From: Desulfuribacillus stibiiarsenatis
Lineage (GTDB): Bacteria; Bacillota; Bacilli; Desulfuribacillales; Desulfuribacillaceae
Direction: 5' to 3'
Assembly: GCF_001742305.1 (NCBI RefSeq)
Contig: NZ_MJAT01000039.1
Coordinates: forward strand, 62,001 to 126,000
DNA: 64,000 nucleotides
The position numbers and the translations under genes were made by a program. The notes beneath the pieces were generated by a model. The model was not told the origin of the DNA. It saw nothing but the letters and a program-made list of their open reading frames with translations, and did no database searches. Of this stretch, positions 32,093-41,063 are shown in pieces; the stretch's first letter is position 1; each line of letters starts with the position of its first letter.

Positions 32093-33706
32093 TTGAATCA
32101 AAAATCATTCGTTAAAGGTGCGGTGATATTAGGAGTTGCTGCATTAATATCAAAAACCATGGGTGGAATTTACCGCATCCCATACCAAAATATTGTAGGA
32201 AATGAAGGGTTAGCCCTTTATAACCTAGTGTATCCGATGTATACGACGCTGCTTGTTGTAAGTACTGCTGGATTTCCAATTGCAGTATCAAAATTCGTAT
32301 CGGAACGACTTGCTATCGGTGATATCAGAGGGGCGGAAAGGGTTTTCCGTATTTCTTTCTTCTTAATGATGATTACAGGATTACTGAGTTTTTCGTTATT
32401 ATTCTATGGCGCAGAAACGTTAGCCAATCTGACTGGTGATCCCGGTGCGGCTCTATCGATTAAAAGTGTCTCGTTAGCCCTTTTATTAGTTCCTATTATA
32501 GCGGTAATACGAGGGTATTTCCAAGGTTGGCAAGAGATGATGCCTACAGCAGTGTCCCAGGTCTTTGAACAGCTTATACGAGTCATTACCATAATTGTTC
32601 TTGCATACATGCTGATACAGGTATCTGTAGAATATGCAGCAGCTGGAGCTGTATTTGGCGCATTTACGGGCGCTGTACTGTCAGTGCTGATTCTGGGGTA
32701 TTATTATATCCGTCACCGGAAAGTCGTTACATACCATTTGCAGAGGCAAACAAAATCGTTTGCCCAAGAGCCTTTCGGGGAATTGCTACGCAAGCTTACC
32801 TATTATGCACTTCCTATATGCTTTGGCACCCTTGTGCTGCCCTTATTTAATCTAGCGGATAGCTATACAGTCATCAATGTACTTCAGAACTCTGGCATGG
32901 AAAGTCTAGATGCGCGATACATGTTTGGTGTATATTCTAAGGCGTTACCGCTCGTGCAAATTTCGGCCTTATTTGCTACCTCATTGTCGCTAGCCTTAAT
33001 ACCATCGATTTCAGAGGCAAAGTCACTACAACAAGAACACATTATTAAACGAAGAACGTCCTTTGCTCTACGGTTAACGGTGATTGTTGGATTGCCGGCA
33101 GCTTTTGGCCTAGCAGTCCTTGCAAAGCCCTTGAACTTAGCGTTATTCAATGAAGTGATCGGGTCTGATGTCATCATGGTATTATCCTTTGCGACGATAT
33201 TTAGCACATTGGAGATTACTTCATCAGGAATATTACAAGGAATAGGCGAATCAAAGCTTCCAGCCAAGAACTTATTTGTTGGTTTTATCTTTAAGGTTGC
33301 TTTGAATTTGCTACTGATTTCGTATATTGGGATTATGGGAGCGGCTATTGCCACAATTGTTGCATATTTTATAGCGTTATACTTGAACTTAAGGGATTTA
33401 CGAATCCATGCCAAGACGGAGTATCGATGGATGGAGTTAGCAGTTAAGCCATTAACAGCGGCACTAATTATGACGTTTTTTGTAGCTGCAGTAGTATATG
33501 GGATGACACCTTGGATGGAAAGTTATTTCTCCTTGCGTATTGCGCATTTAATCGTATCGGTGATAGGAATTCTTGTCGGACTGATTGCGTACGGCATCGC
33601 TATAATAGTCACGAAAACATTGTCTTTTGAAGAGATAGAAACTGTACCAAAAATCGGGCCTGCGATTCTGAGACTTACCTCTAGGTTACCATTTTTAAAA
33701 CGATAG
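32093..33706 (+). CDS. MATE/Wzx-type polysaccharide flippase-like protein (YabM/SpoVB family)
   Basis: A roughly 537-residue membrane protein with about 14 helices, of the SpoVB/MurJ-like exporter group. The N-terminal KGAVILGVAALISKTMGGIYRIPYQNIVG is typical. B. subtilis YabM and SpoVB belong to this set; lipid II or another lipid-linked sugar is the likely cargo, by family. TTG 32093 is chosen because GAGGGGAG lies 8 nt upstream; ATG codons at 32051 and 32072 lack a site. Next gene 10 bp later. Confidence 0.85.
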   Translation: MNQKSFVKGAVILGVAALISKTMGGIYRIPYQNIVGNEGLALYNLVYPMYTTLLVVSTAGFPIAVSKFVSERLAIGDIRGAERVFRISFFLMMITGLLSFSLLFYGAETLANLTGDPGAALSIKSVSLALLLVPIIAVIRGYFQGWQEMMPTAVSQVFEQLIRVITIIVLAYMLIQVSVEYAAAGAVFGAFTGAVLSVLILGYYYIRHRKVVTYHLQRQTKSFAQEPFGELLRKLTYYALPICFGTLVLPLFNLADSYTVINVLQNSGMESLDARYMFGVYSKALPLVQISALFATSLSLALIPSISEAKSLQQEHIIKRRTSFALRLTVIVGLPAAFGLAVLAKPLNLALFNEVIGSDVIMVLSFATIFSTLEITSSGILQGIGESKLPAKNLFVGFIFKVALNLLLISYIGIMGAAIATIVAYFIALYLNLRDLRIHAKTEYRWMELAVKPLTAALIMTFFVAAVVYGMTPWMESYFSLRIAHLIVSVIGILVGLIAYGIAIIVTKTLSFEEIETVPKIGPAILRLTSRLPFLKR

Positions 33707-33716
33707 GAGTGTACGA

Positions 33717-35177
33717 ATGGATACTAAAATCTTTGTCATGGGTTTAGGGGCAGGATCAATTGACGCCCTTACAGTACGTGCATATCAACTGCTGAAAGCT
33801 GGTTACCCAATTTTCTTGCGTACGGAGCGACATCCGGTCGTACAGTTATTACATGATGAGAATATTTTGTACGAGTGTTTTGATGCTATTTATGATCAAG
33901 CGGACAACTTTGATGAGGTATATGAGACGATTGTGAGTAAACTAATGGCCTTTGCTCAAGAGTCACAATCACCAATTGTTTACGCGGTACCAGGACATCC
34001 GATGGTTGCAGAACGCAGTGTGAAATTATTGCGAGCACAGTCAGAGAAATCCGGTATACCACTGGAAATCATCAGTAGTAGCAGTTTCTTAGATGATATG
34101 TTTAGTGCACTCTCCGTCGATCCGAATGAAGGATTTCTATTATTAGACGGATTGGATTTTGATGAGACGAAATTGGACAGCCGATTTCACACCATTATCA
34201 CGCAAGTGTATAGTCCGCAAGTTGCATCAGATGTGAAGCTTGTGCTAATGGATTATTATCCGGAGAACACCGAGGTAGCAGTAATCCGTGGTGCCGGAGT
34301 GCAGGGGCTTGAGCAAGTCTGGAGAGTTCCAATTTATGAAATGGACCGTATTCAGGAAATTGATCATCTCACTGCTGTATACATAGCACCGGGAAATGAT
34401 AAAGAGCAGAATAAGAGCTTTGGAAAGTTAGTCGATATCGTAAAGCGTCTCCGTGGCCCAGGCGGTTGCCCATGGGATCAAGAGCAGACCCACGAGTCCA
34501 TTCGCAGCTATCTGATTGAAGAGACATATGAAGTATTAGAGGCACTAGATAGCGGTGATATGGAGCATTTTGCCGAAGAACTCGGTGACCTGCTCCTACA
34601 CGTCGTAATGCATGCGCAAATCGCTAAGGATGAAGGGAACTTCTCAATCTTTCAAGTCGTAGAATCAATTTCTGAGAAGATGATTCGTAGGCATCCCCAT
34701 GTATTCCATGAAACAATGGTCGGAAATGTGGAAGATGTCCTACATAATTGGGATGAAATTAAGAAAAAAGAAAAACAGAAGAAAGACGGCGAGAAAGCAC
34801 CGAGTGTCTTAGATGGCATCCCGAAAGGACTGCCTATGCTTATGTATTCGTATAAGCAGCAGAAGAAGGCAGCAAAGGTAGGGTTTGATTGGGATCAAGA
34901 AGAACAAGTTTGGGAAAAGGTTGAAGAAGAACTGAACGAATTAAGATTGGCAAAAGGTGAGGAACGCGCTGACGAACTCGGGGATGTGCTATATGCGATT
35001 GTCAATTTAGCGAGATTTATGAAAATTGACCCAGAGGATGCCTTACATCGCACCTGTCTTAAATTCTCTCAAAGGTTCCAATACATCGAGCAAAAACTGG
35101 AAGAAAAAGGTTTGGAATTTTCAGAGGTTAGTCTTGATTGGATGGAAGAACAGTGGCAAAAAGCAAAAAAAATATAA
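33717..35177 (+). CDS. YabN: tetrapyrrole methylase domain fused to MazG nucleotide pyrophosphohydrolase
   Basis: A 486-residue two-part protein. Residues about 1-225 form a SAM-methylase-like fold starting FVMGLGAGSIDALTVRAY. From about 240 on is MazG: GPGGCPWDQEQTHES, YLIEETYEVLEALDSGD and EELGDLLLHVVMHAQ carry the Mg-binding acidic residues, with a second EELNELRLAKGEERADELGDVLYAIVN repeat. It hydrolyses nucleoside triphosphates to monophosphates. The same fusion occurs in B. subtilis between yabM and rqcP. Confidence 0.92.
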   Translation: MDTKIFVMGLGAGSIDALTVRAYQLLKAGYPIFLRTERHPVVQLLHDENILYECFDAIYDQADNFDEVYETIVSKLMAFAQESQSPIVYAVPGHPMVAERSVKLLRAQSEKSGIPLEIISSSSFLDDMFSALSVDPNEGFLLLDGLDFDETKLDSRFHTIITQVYSPQVASDVKLVLMDYYPENTEVAVIRGAGVQGLEQVWRVPIYEMDRIQEIDHLTAVYIAPGNDKEQNKSFGKLVDIVKRLRGPGGCPWDQEQTHESIRSYLIEETYEVLEALDSGDMEHFAEELGDLLLHVVMHAQIAKDEGNFSIFQVVESISEKMIRRHPHVFHETMVGNVEDVLHNWDEIKKKEKQKKDGEKAPSVLDGIPKGLPMLMYSYKQQKKAAKVGFDWDQEEQVWEKVEEELNELRLAKGEERADELGDVLYAIVNLARFMKIDPEDALHRTCLKFSQRFQYIEQKLEEKGLEFSEVSLDWMEEQWQKAKKI

Positions 35178-35234
35178 GATTTTATAAAAATTTGCATAAA
35201 ATCGCGGAAATATAGACTTTTTTTGGTTTAAAAA

Positions 35235-35263
35235 GCAGGAGTTTTAGCTATAATAACGAATAT
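35235..35263 (+). promoter_or_regulatory. Sigma-H-like promoter upstream of the HU gene
   Basis: GCAGGAGTT (35235-35243), 11 bp, AACGAATAT (35255-35263), close to RnAGGAwww / RnnGAATww and with the same 11-bp gap as at spoVG. A TATAAT (35249-35254) in the gap has no good -35. Confidence 0.45.
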
Positions 35264-35298
35264 GAAAAATGGATACATAATTAAGGAGGTTTTCATTT

Positions 35299-35571
35299 AT
35301 GAATAAAGTAGAATTAGTGAATCAAATGGTAGAGAGCACTGGCCTTAAAAAGAAGGATGTAGAAGCAGCATTAAATAGCTTTATTGAAACTGTAGGCGAT
35401 GCATTAGCTAAAGGTGATAAAGTTCAATTAATCGGTTTCGGAACATTCGAAACTCGTGAGCGTGCAGCACGTTCTGGTAGAAACCCACAAACAGGTGCTA
35501 CTATTACAATTCCAGCTGCAAAGGTTCCAGCATTCAAAGCAGGGGCAAAGTTAAAAGAAGCTGTTAAGTAA
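35299..35571 (+). CDS. Histone-like DNA-binding protein HU
   Basis: A 90-residue HU with the usual [12 protein letters not shown] start, [30 protein letters not shown] core and [15 protein letters not shown] end. It bends and coats DNA. AAGGAGG lies 9 nt before the ATG, an ideal site, in line with high expression. rqcP begins 3 bp after the stop. Confidence 0.96.
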   Translation: MNKVELVNQMVESTGLKKKDVEAALNSFIETVGDALAKGDKVQLIGFGTFETRERAARSGRNPQTGATITIPAAKVPAFKAGAKLKEAVK

Positions 35572-35574
35572 GGT

Positions 35575-35871
35575 ATGAGGTTAGACAAGTTTCTGAAGGT
35601 TTCTAGGTTGATTAAACGGCGAACATTAGCAAAAGAAGTTTGTGACCAAGGCCGCATTGAGATTAATGAACGCGCGGCGAAAGCTAGCACTGAAGTGAAA
35701 GCCAATGATCTTATAACGATACGTTTTGCTAGAAAAGTAATCGTTGCTAAAGTTTGTTCGATCCGAGAATCTGCTAGTAAATCTGATGCAGAGCAAATGT
35801 ATGAAATTATTAAAGAAGAATCAATAGCTGCTCCAGAGGATGCCTTCTGGAGTAACGAACCCCTTTTATAA
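35575..35871 (+). CDS. rqcP: S4-domain ribosome-associated quality control factor RqcP (YabO)
   Basis: A 98-residue basic S4 domain protein (MRLDKFLKVSRLIKRRTLAKEVCDQGRIEIN). RqcP binds 50S subunits stalled with peptidyl-tRNA and stabilises it while RqcH adds alanine tails. Start AAGGT-ATG is a close, weak site overlapping the HU gene end, so coupling to HU is likely. A terminator overlaps its stop. Confidence 0.92.
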   Translation: MRLDKFLKVSRLIKRRTLAKEVCDQGRIEINERAAKASTEVKANDLITIRFARKVIVAKVCSIRESASKSDAEQMYEIIKEESIAAPEDAFWSNEPLL

Positions 35872-35886
35872 AAAAGGGGTTTTTTA
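35858..35886 (+). terminator. Terminator overlapping the rqcP stop
   Basis: Stem AACCCCTTTT / AAAAGGGGTT followed by T6. The TAA lies in the loop. Confidence 0.88.
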
Positions 35887-35890
35887 GTTC

Positions 35891-35916
35891 TAATATAGAC
35901 AAACCCTCATACAATG
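35891..35916 (+). promoter_or_regulatory. Possible sigma-E promoter of yabP-yabQ
   Basis: CATACAAT (35909-35916) matches the sigma-E -10 consensus fully. The best -35 is TAATATA (35891-35897), six of seven to KMATATT, but the 11-bp gap is shorter than usual. yabP is sigma-E dependent in B. subtilis. Confidence 0.42.
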
Positions 35917-35950
35917 AAAATAAAGGACAAAGTATGAGGAGGAAGTAAAC

Positions 35951-36253
35951 ATGGATATTTATCAGAAGAAAGTTGATAAGCCATTTGATAGACACGAAAT
36001 AAAAATTGTAAATCGCAAACTACTAGAAGTAACAGGGGTAATGAACATTGAAAGCTTTGATAGCCAGGAGTTCTTACTACAAACATCGCAAGGTTATCTA
36101 GCGGTACGTGGAGAAAACTTGCATATTCGCAACTTAAACTTAGAAGAGGGTCTAGTATCTATCGAAGGTAATGTCTTTGATATGGGTTATATTGATGAAT
36201 CCATTACACCTAGCGAAAAAGCCAAAGGTTTTTTTAGCAAATTGTTTAAGTAA
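35951..36253 (+). CDS. yabP: Sporulation protein YabP
   Basis: A 100-residue protein of the YabP/YqfC family: NRKLLEVTGVMNIESFDSQEFLLQTSQGYLAVRGENLHI is the family core. It is needed for the mother-cell programme of sporulation; the molecular role is not known. AGGAGG precedes ATG 35951. Paired with yabQ (14-bp gap), as in B. subtilis. Confidence 0.92.
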   Translation: MDIYQKKVDKPFDRHEIKIVNRKLLEVTGVMNIESFDSQEFLLQTSQGYLAVRGENLHIRNLNLEEGLVSIEGNVFDMGYIDESITPSEKAKGFFSKLFK

Positions 36254-36267
36254 AATGAGGTGCTAAT

Positions 36268-36786
36268 GTGGACTTTCAAGCACAATACCAAGTTTTATTG
36301 TGGATGACTTTTTTGGGTATAGCGATGGGTGCAATATTTGAGGCATATCGCGTCTGCCATAGTAAGTTTAAGTTCAAGCGATATGTATTGCACTTTCTCG
36401 ATACCTGTTACTGGGTCACTGCAGCACTAGCTGCATTTGTTATCTTGTATACTAAGGCTGCTGGAGAAATACGCGTATATAGCCTTATGGCAATCGTGAT
36501 GGGTGCTATCATACATCAGTACACGTTACGAAACTGGACCGTTCGCATTACGAACTCCATTATAAAAATTGTCAATACGATTTTTAAAGCATTGACTTGG
36601 CTGATTATGAACTTTATCGTTCGTCCAGCTTTATTTTTATGGAAAGTACTATTATTTATCTGGCTTCAAGTGCAGAAAGTTTGGAAATTACTGCTTATTA
36701 TTGGAACAACACTTGTGGGATTCTTCTTAGGTGTGGTAAACTGGATTGTACTAAGGGCTACAAACCTGTTCAAAAAAAAGAAGTGA
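36268..36786 (+). CDS. yabQ: Spore cortex biosynthesis protein YabQ
   Basis: A 172-residue membrane protein with about five hydrophobic stretches (residues about 6-25, 45-65, 70-90, 108-140, 145-162). The N-terminal QYQVLLWMTFLGIAMGAIFEAYR is typical of YabQ, which is needed for cortex formation. GTG 36268 with GAGGTG upstream. divIC follows after 11 bp. Confidence 0.9.
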   Translation: MDFQAQYQVLLWMTFLGIAMGAIFEAYRVCHSKFKFKRYVLHFLDTCYWVTAALAAFVILYTKAAGEIRVYSLMAIVMGAIIHQYTLRNWTVRITNSIIKIVNTIFKALTWLIMNFIVRPALFLWKVLLFIWLQVQKVWKLLLIIGTTLVGFFLGVVNWIVLRATNLFKKKK

Positions 36787-36797
36787 GCGTGGTTTCC

Positions 36798-37181
36798 ATG
36801 TATCGTCCAATGAAAGAAGACCATACCAATAGTATGCAAGGGCCTCGTCGTTCTTCCATTCATTCGAATGAAAAAACGAGCAGTTGGTTTGGCAATCTCC
36901 CGAAATGGAAGAAGCTTATTCTTACTGGGTTCATTATTTACTTGTTGTTTATCGCAAGAGGGGTGTACCATCAAGAGAAGATGATTAGCCTAAAGGATGC
37001 GGAAGTTCAACAATTAGAGCAACAGTTACACAGTATAAAGAGCGAGCATGAAGATTTACAGGGACGAGTTGATCGCTTACATGATGAAGACTACATAGCT
37101 GAGCTTGCAAGGCAAAACTACTATTTATCGAAGCCTGGAGAGATACTTTTTATAGTTCCCAAAGCTGCAGATAATGATTAG
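36798..37181 (+). CDS. divIC: Cell division protein DivIC (FtsB/DivIC septum initiator family)
   Basis: A 127-residue single-pass protein: basic N-terminus, membrane helix (about residues 38-58, KLILTGFIIYLLFIARGVY), then a coiled coil (LKDAEVQQLEQQLHSIKSEHEDLQGRV) and the DEDYIAELARQNYYLSKPGEILF motif. It works with FtsL and DivIB in the septal complex. ATG 36798 is chosen; the in-frame ORF extends far into yabQ and only this part is homologous. Confidence 0.9.
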   Translation: MYRPMKEDHTNSMQGPRRSSIHSNEKTSSWFGNLPKWKKLILTGFIIYLLFIARGVYHQEKMISLKDAEVQQLEQQLHSIKSEHEDLQGRVDRLHDEDYIAELARQNYYLSKPGEILFIVPKAADND

Positions 37182-37271
37182 ATTCCCAAGGTCTATGTTG
37201 ACACTGTTTTTGCCCTTCAAGTATAATAGTAATGATGATTTGTTAAGATTTTAAGGAGGAACACATTATTT

Positions 37272-37652
37272 ATGACAATCGAAGTGGGCAGCAAAATTGA
37301 AGGCAAAGTAACAGGGATTACTAATTTTGGAGCGTTTGTTGAACTGCCAGGAGGAACCACAGGACTTATTCATATTTCAGAAATTGCTGAAGACTATGTG
37401 AAGGACGTCAATGAACACCTGAAGCTCAACGACAAAGTACTAGTGAAAGTTATTAATGTCGATGACAAAGGGAAAATTGGTTTATCGATTAAACAAGCGG
37501 TAAATCGTCCAAAACCTCAGCAACAACGCAGAATCCCTCAAATCTCTATGGATGATAAGATTAATCAGTTCTTTAAAGATAGCGAGGAGAAACTAGCTGC
37601 CATTAAAAGAAATCAGGAATCAAAGCGTGGAGGCCGAGGATTTAAACGATAG
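37272..37652 (+). CDS. S1-domain RNA-binding protein (YabR)
   Basis: A 126-residue protein. Residues 1-75 form a single S1 domain (GSKIEGKVTGITNFGAFVELPGGTTGLIHISEIAEDYVKDV) like the S1 repeat of PNPase and general stress protein 13. A basic low-complexity tail (NRPKPQQQRR...SKRGGRGFKR) likely helps bind RNA. AAGGAGG precedes ATG 37272. It is the end of the yabP-yabR run. Confidence 0.9.
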   Translation: MTIEVGSKIEGKVTGITNFGAFVELPGGTTGLIHISEIAEDYVKDVNEHLKLNDKVLVKVINVDDKGKIGLSIKQAVNRPKPQQQRRIPQISMDDKINQFFKDSEEKLAAIKRNQESKRGGRGFKR

Positions 37653-37703
37653 TATCAACAGGCTAGCGCACACGTTAGATTATTATTGATATAATTCATA
37701 TGA

Positions 37704-37733
37704 AAAAGCGCCACTATTGATAGTGGCGCTTTT
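37704..37733. terminator. Bidirectional terminator between yabR and comEB
   Basis: Perfect 13-bp stem AAAAGCGCCACTA / TAGTGGCGCTTTT, loop TTGA, with A and T runs on both sides. It serves the two converging genes. Confidence 0.9.
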
Positions 37734-37746
37734 GGTATTAACATCT

Positions 37747-38211
37747 TTATTTGATGGTAGCAGTATCAATCATTTCGCTATAAGGTGAGTGTACTTTTCG
37801 CATCGCAACCCCGGCTTTTTGGAACAACTCTATCGCGTACTCCGAATTTTTATAATCCTTCTCCCAATACACGCCTTTGATTCCCGCTTGAATTAAAGCT
37901 TTTGCACAGTTTAGACAAGGAAAATGTGTCACATAAACCTCTGCTTCTTCTGTTGATACACCGAATTTCGCGCACTGCAATAGTGCGTTGATTTCGGCAT
38001 GAATCGTCCGTACACAATGATTATCAACGACCTTGCAACCAACATCAATACAATGTTCATCACCTATGATCGACCCATTATATCCTCCAGCAATCGTCCT
38101 TCTGTCTTTGACAATGACAGCGCCGACAGACAATCTCTCACACGTGCTACGCAATGCTAGTATTTTCGCTTGGGTCATAAAGTACTCGTCCCAAGAAATT
38201 CGTTCTCCCAT
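37747..38211 (-). CDS. comEB: dCMP deaminase family protein (ComEB)
   Basis: A 154-residue zinc deaminase. Zinc ligands and catalytic Glu are seen in TIHAEINALLQC and FPCLNCAKALIQAG; extra Cys/His (HCIDVGCKVVDNHC) form the second zinc site usual in dCMP deaminases. It makes dUMP, feeding dTMP synthesis. In B. subtilis comEB lies in the com operon; here it is a lone minus-strand gene in the place where B. subtilis has tRNA genes, between yabR and spoIIE. Confidence 0.88.
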   Translation of the reverse strand: MGERISWDEYFMTQAKILALRSTCERLSVGAVIVKDRRTIAGGYNGSIIGDEHCIDVGCKVVDNHCVRTIHAEINALLQCAKFGVSTEEAEVYVTHFPCLNCAKALIQAGIKGVYWEKDYKNSEYAIELFQKAGVAMRKVHSPYSEMIDTATIK

Positions 38212-38363
38212 GATAACACTCCTCTAAAATCTATGGTTTTTCGACGAATAGGAACAGAAAAATTTTGTAATTAAGGTTTATTATACACACAATCGCGTGC
38301 AATATGAATACAAAATAATCCATGGTAACAACGTTCACTCAGTAAAACCGTTGCTTTAACAGC

Positions 38364-38460
38364 TGACGAAGGTTAATGCGACAACGGAGAGATTTGTCGT
38401 AAAAAAGTTGTGTTGCGTTTACGGATTATGACAAATTTTTATATAGGCACCTACTATAAT
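38364..38460 (+). promoter_or_regulatory. Spo0A-type promoter of spoIIE with three 0A boxes
   Basis: -35-like ATGACA (38428-38433) and -10 TATAAT (38455-38460) are 21 bp apart, the unusual gap of Spo0A-activated sigma-A promoters such as spoIIG and spoIIE. 0A-like boxes are TGACGAA (38364-38370), TGTCGTA (38395-38401) and, reversed, TTTGTCATA (38435-38427) overlapping the -35. Confidence 0.7.
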
Positions 38461-38492
38461 GGGGATTACCATAAAGTTTGAGGGGTGTAAAC

Positions 38493-40949
38493 ATGTACGC
38501 AAGTGATGCAAAAAAAGATTGGACAAAGAATGGATTGAAAAAAATACAACTTTGGCAGCAGGGGATCAAAGAAAGGTGGAAATTCTTATGGCAGAGCTCT
38601 TTATTTACCTATATTGTTGGATTTCTATTAGGCAAGGCCTTAATTCTAGATAATTTAGCGCCATTTGCAATCGCTTTTTTTGCAGTCATCATGATGCGCA
38701 GACCAAAATCAGTGACGCCTTTAGCACTCGTAATATCCTTGGGTGCCATGACGGTTAGCTGGCAGCATACAATCTTTGTTGGCGGAACGATTGCGATCCT
38801 GATTTGTATGCACAGTTACTTAGAGAAGAAAGGGTTGCAGGAGATGTCCTTACTCCCCTACCAAGTACTATTGGCCACTCTATCGAGTAAGGTGATTGCT
38901 CTATACGGATTAACAGAATTGTCGAATTACACGTTTGTCATGGCGGTATTAGAAAGCTTTCTTGCACTTCTTCTAACGCTAATCTTTACGCAAGCAGTAC
39001 CTATTGTAATTGGTAGAATGACCCCAAGAATTCTTAAGAACGAAGAAATCGTTTGTGCTTTTATACTGATTGCCTCAATTTTAGTAGGCACATCAAATTG
39101 GGTATGGCAAGGCGTTCATGTCGATCAGATTCTTGGTGGACTTGCAATCATTCTATTAGCGTATGCTGGTGGTGCTGGCATAGGTGCAGCCATCGGCGTA
39201 GTGATTGGGCTGATTATGAGCTTGGCGAACCCAATTGCAATCAGTCAAATTGGAACGTTTGCTTTTGCAGGCTTGTTGGCTGGTCTTCTTCGTGAAGGTA
39301 AAAAACTTGCTGTGATGCTTGGATATTTTATCGGCTATATGACCTTGTCCATCTATATGCGACCAGGAGCAGATTTATTACCAATATTTGTAGAAATATT
39401 TAGCGTCTTCTTCCTCTTTTCGATCACACCAAAATCTTTAATCGATTATATTACAGGACTCATACCGGGAACGTCCGTCAATATGTGGAATCAGAACGAA
39501 TATAAGAACAAAGTGAAAGAACTAGTAGCAGAAAAAGTAGATCGATACGGGATTATGCTTCAAGAACTATCGACTACCTTTGAAATGAAAAAAACAAAGC
39601 ATAATCAAGAGGAGGACTTTCAAAAACTTATTCAACATGTTGCACAGGTGGGCTGTCAAAGGTGTGCACGTCATGAACGTTGCTGGAAGGAAGAATTCTA
39701 CCAAACTTATCAGAGTTTTGTGGATGTATTTATTCGACTAGAATCGAAAGAAGTACTGGAGGCTCGTAATCTTCCAAAAGGAATCATCAATAAATGTATT
39801 GATAAAAAGAATCTCGTAGCAGTATTGAACCACGAATTTGAGTTGTTCCAAAAAGAATATTATTGGAAAGAGCAAATTGCAGAGTGCAGAGGGCTTTTGG
39901 CTGAGCAATTAAAAGGAATATCACAAGTAATGGATGACTTATCAAAGGAAATTGCGAAAGAAGGATTGGAATTTTCGAAACAGGAAGTAGAAATTAGCCG
40001 TGCTATGGAAAAGCTCGGACTCGCCATTCAACACACGCAAATTATTAACTTAGATCAAGGCAATATCGATATTCGAGTGACGAAGAATGGTTGCCGACAA
40101 AAAGATGAGTGTGAAAAACTGCTAGCACCTATGATTACTGATATTGTAGGAGAAAATGTGACAGTAAAAAGCAGAAAGGGCTGTAGCTGTAGCGACGGGG
40201 AATGTACCCTAGTGCTAGCATCTGCACCAGTATATGACATTGAGTATGGGTTTGTATCAATCGGTAAAGGGGGAACTTTTATTTCTGGCGATAGTTATGA
40301 GGGTGTTGATCTTGGGAACGGCAAGTATGTATTAGCAATTAGTGATGGCATGGGGAACGGCAAACGGGCCCGAGAAGAGAGCCAAGCAGCGATTAAGTTA
40401 TTAACAACGTTATTACAGGCAGGATTATCGGAGGATACTGCCATAAAGACGGTAAACGCAGCGCTTATGCTACGCTCTTCAGAAGATATGTTCGCAACCC
40501 TAGACTTATCTTTTATCAATCTCTTTACAGGTGAGACTAAGTTTATGAAGGTTGGTTCATCTCCTAGTTTTATTAAATCGAAAGACACAGTTGATGTTGT
40601 AAATGGCAGAAGCTTACCTGTGGGAATCCTGCAGGATATTCAATGTTCAATCGAAAGAAAGGCGTTAAAGCAAGGAGATATTATACTGATGGTATCCGAT
40701 GGGATACTAGATTCAATTCGTCATGTAAATGATAAAGAGGACTGGTTAAAAAGAATTTTGGCACAGATTTCTTGTAAAGACCCACAAGAAATTGCAGATA
40801 CCATCGTAGAGAAAGTAATGAGACATAATAATAATGAGGTTGTAGACGATACCACAGTGCTTGTTGCCAGAATTAAGCATTATCAATGTGATTGGAGCTC
40901 TATACAGGTGCCTGGGGTGGAGAAGTTCACCACGAGCATGTCTGCGTAA
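38493..40949 (+). CDS. spoIIE: Stage II sporulation protein E, serine phosphatase
   Basis: An 818-residue membrane phosphatase. About ten membrane helices fill residues 35-320, followed by a linking and FtsZ-interaction region (about 330-580) and a PP2C phosphatase domain (about 590-805). Metal-binding aspartates are seen in ISDGMGNGKRA (about 615), MVSDGILDS and VDDTTVL. It dephosphorylates SpoIIAA-P and so activates sigma-F in the forespore. ATG 38493 has GAGGGGTG upstream. A Spo0A-type promoter precedes it. Confidence 0.96.
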   Translation: MYASDAKKDWTKNGLKKIQLWQQGIKERWKFLWQSSLFTYIVGFLLGKALILDNLAPFAIAFFAVIMMRRPKSVTPLALVISLGAMTVSWQHTIFVGGTIAILICMHSYLEKKGLQEMSLLPYQVLLATLSSKVIALYGLTELSNYTFVMAVLESFLALLLTLIFTQAVPIVIGRMTPRILKNEEIVCAFILIASILVGTSNWVWQGVHVDQILGGLAIILLAYAGGAGIGAAIGVVIGLIMSLANPIAISQIGTFAFAGLLAGLLREGKKLAVMLGYFIGYMTLSIYMRPGADLLPIFVEIFSVFFLFSITPKSLIDYITGLIPGTSVNMWNQNEYKNKVKELVAEKVDRYGIMLQELSTTFEMKKTKHNQEEDFQKLIQHVAQVGCQRCARHERCWKEEFYQTYQSFVDVFIRLESKEVLEARNLPKGIINKCIDKKNLVAVLNHEFELFQKEYYWKEQIAECRGLLAEQLKGISQVMDDLSKEIAKEGLEFSKQEVEISRAMEKLGLAIQHTQIINLDQGNIDIRVTKNGCRQKDECEKLLAPMITDIVGENVTVKSRKGCSCSDGECTLVLASAPVYDIEYGFVSIGKGGTFISGDSYEGVDLGNGKYVLAISDGMGNGKRAREESQAAIKLLTTLLQAGLSEDTAIKTVNAALMLRSSEDMFATLDLSFINLFTGETKFMKVGSSPSFIKSKDTVDVVNGRSLPVGILQDIQCSIERKALKQGDIILMVSDGILDSIRHVNDKEDWLKRILAQISCKDPQEIADTIVEKVMRHNNNEVVDDTTVLVARIKHYQCDWSSIQVPGVEKFTTSMSA

Positions 40950-41063
40950 GTCTACTTCGTGTAAGTTATTAAAATAGTGGCAACTCTATGAAACTATTAA
41001 AAATGTATAGAAATAGTAAAACTGGACATAATGGGATACCAAAGGACGATGGAGGTGTCTCAT

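Noticed and set aside
36597-36797. N-terminal extension of the divIC reading frame into yabQ
   Set aside because: The extension is in the wrong frame of yabQ, has no homology, and the DivIC-like part begins after 36798.
38212-38492. Possible tRNA genes, as B. subtilis has them between yabR and spoIIE
   Set aside because: No cloverleaf or GTTCnAnnC T-loop motif can be made out on either strand.
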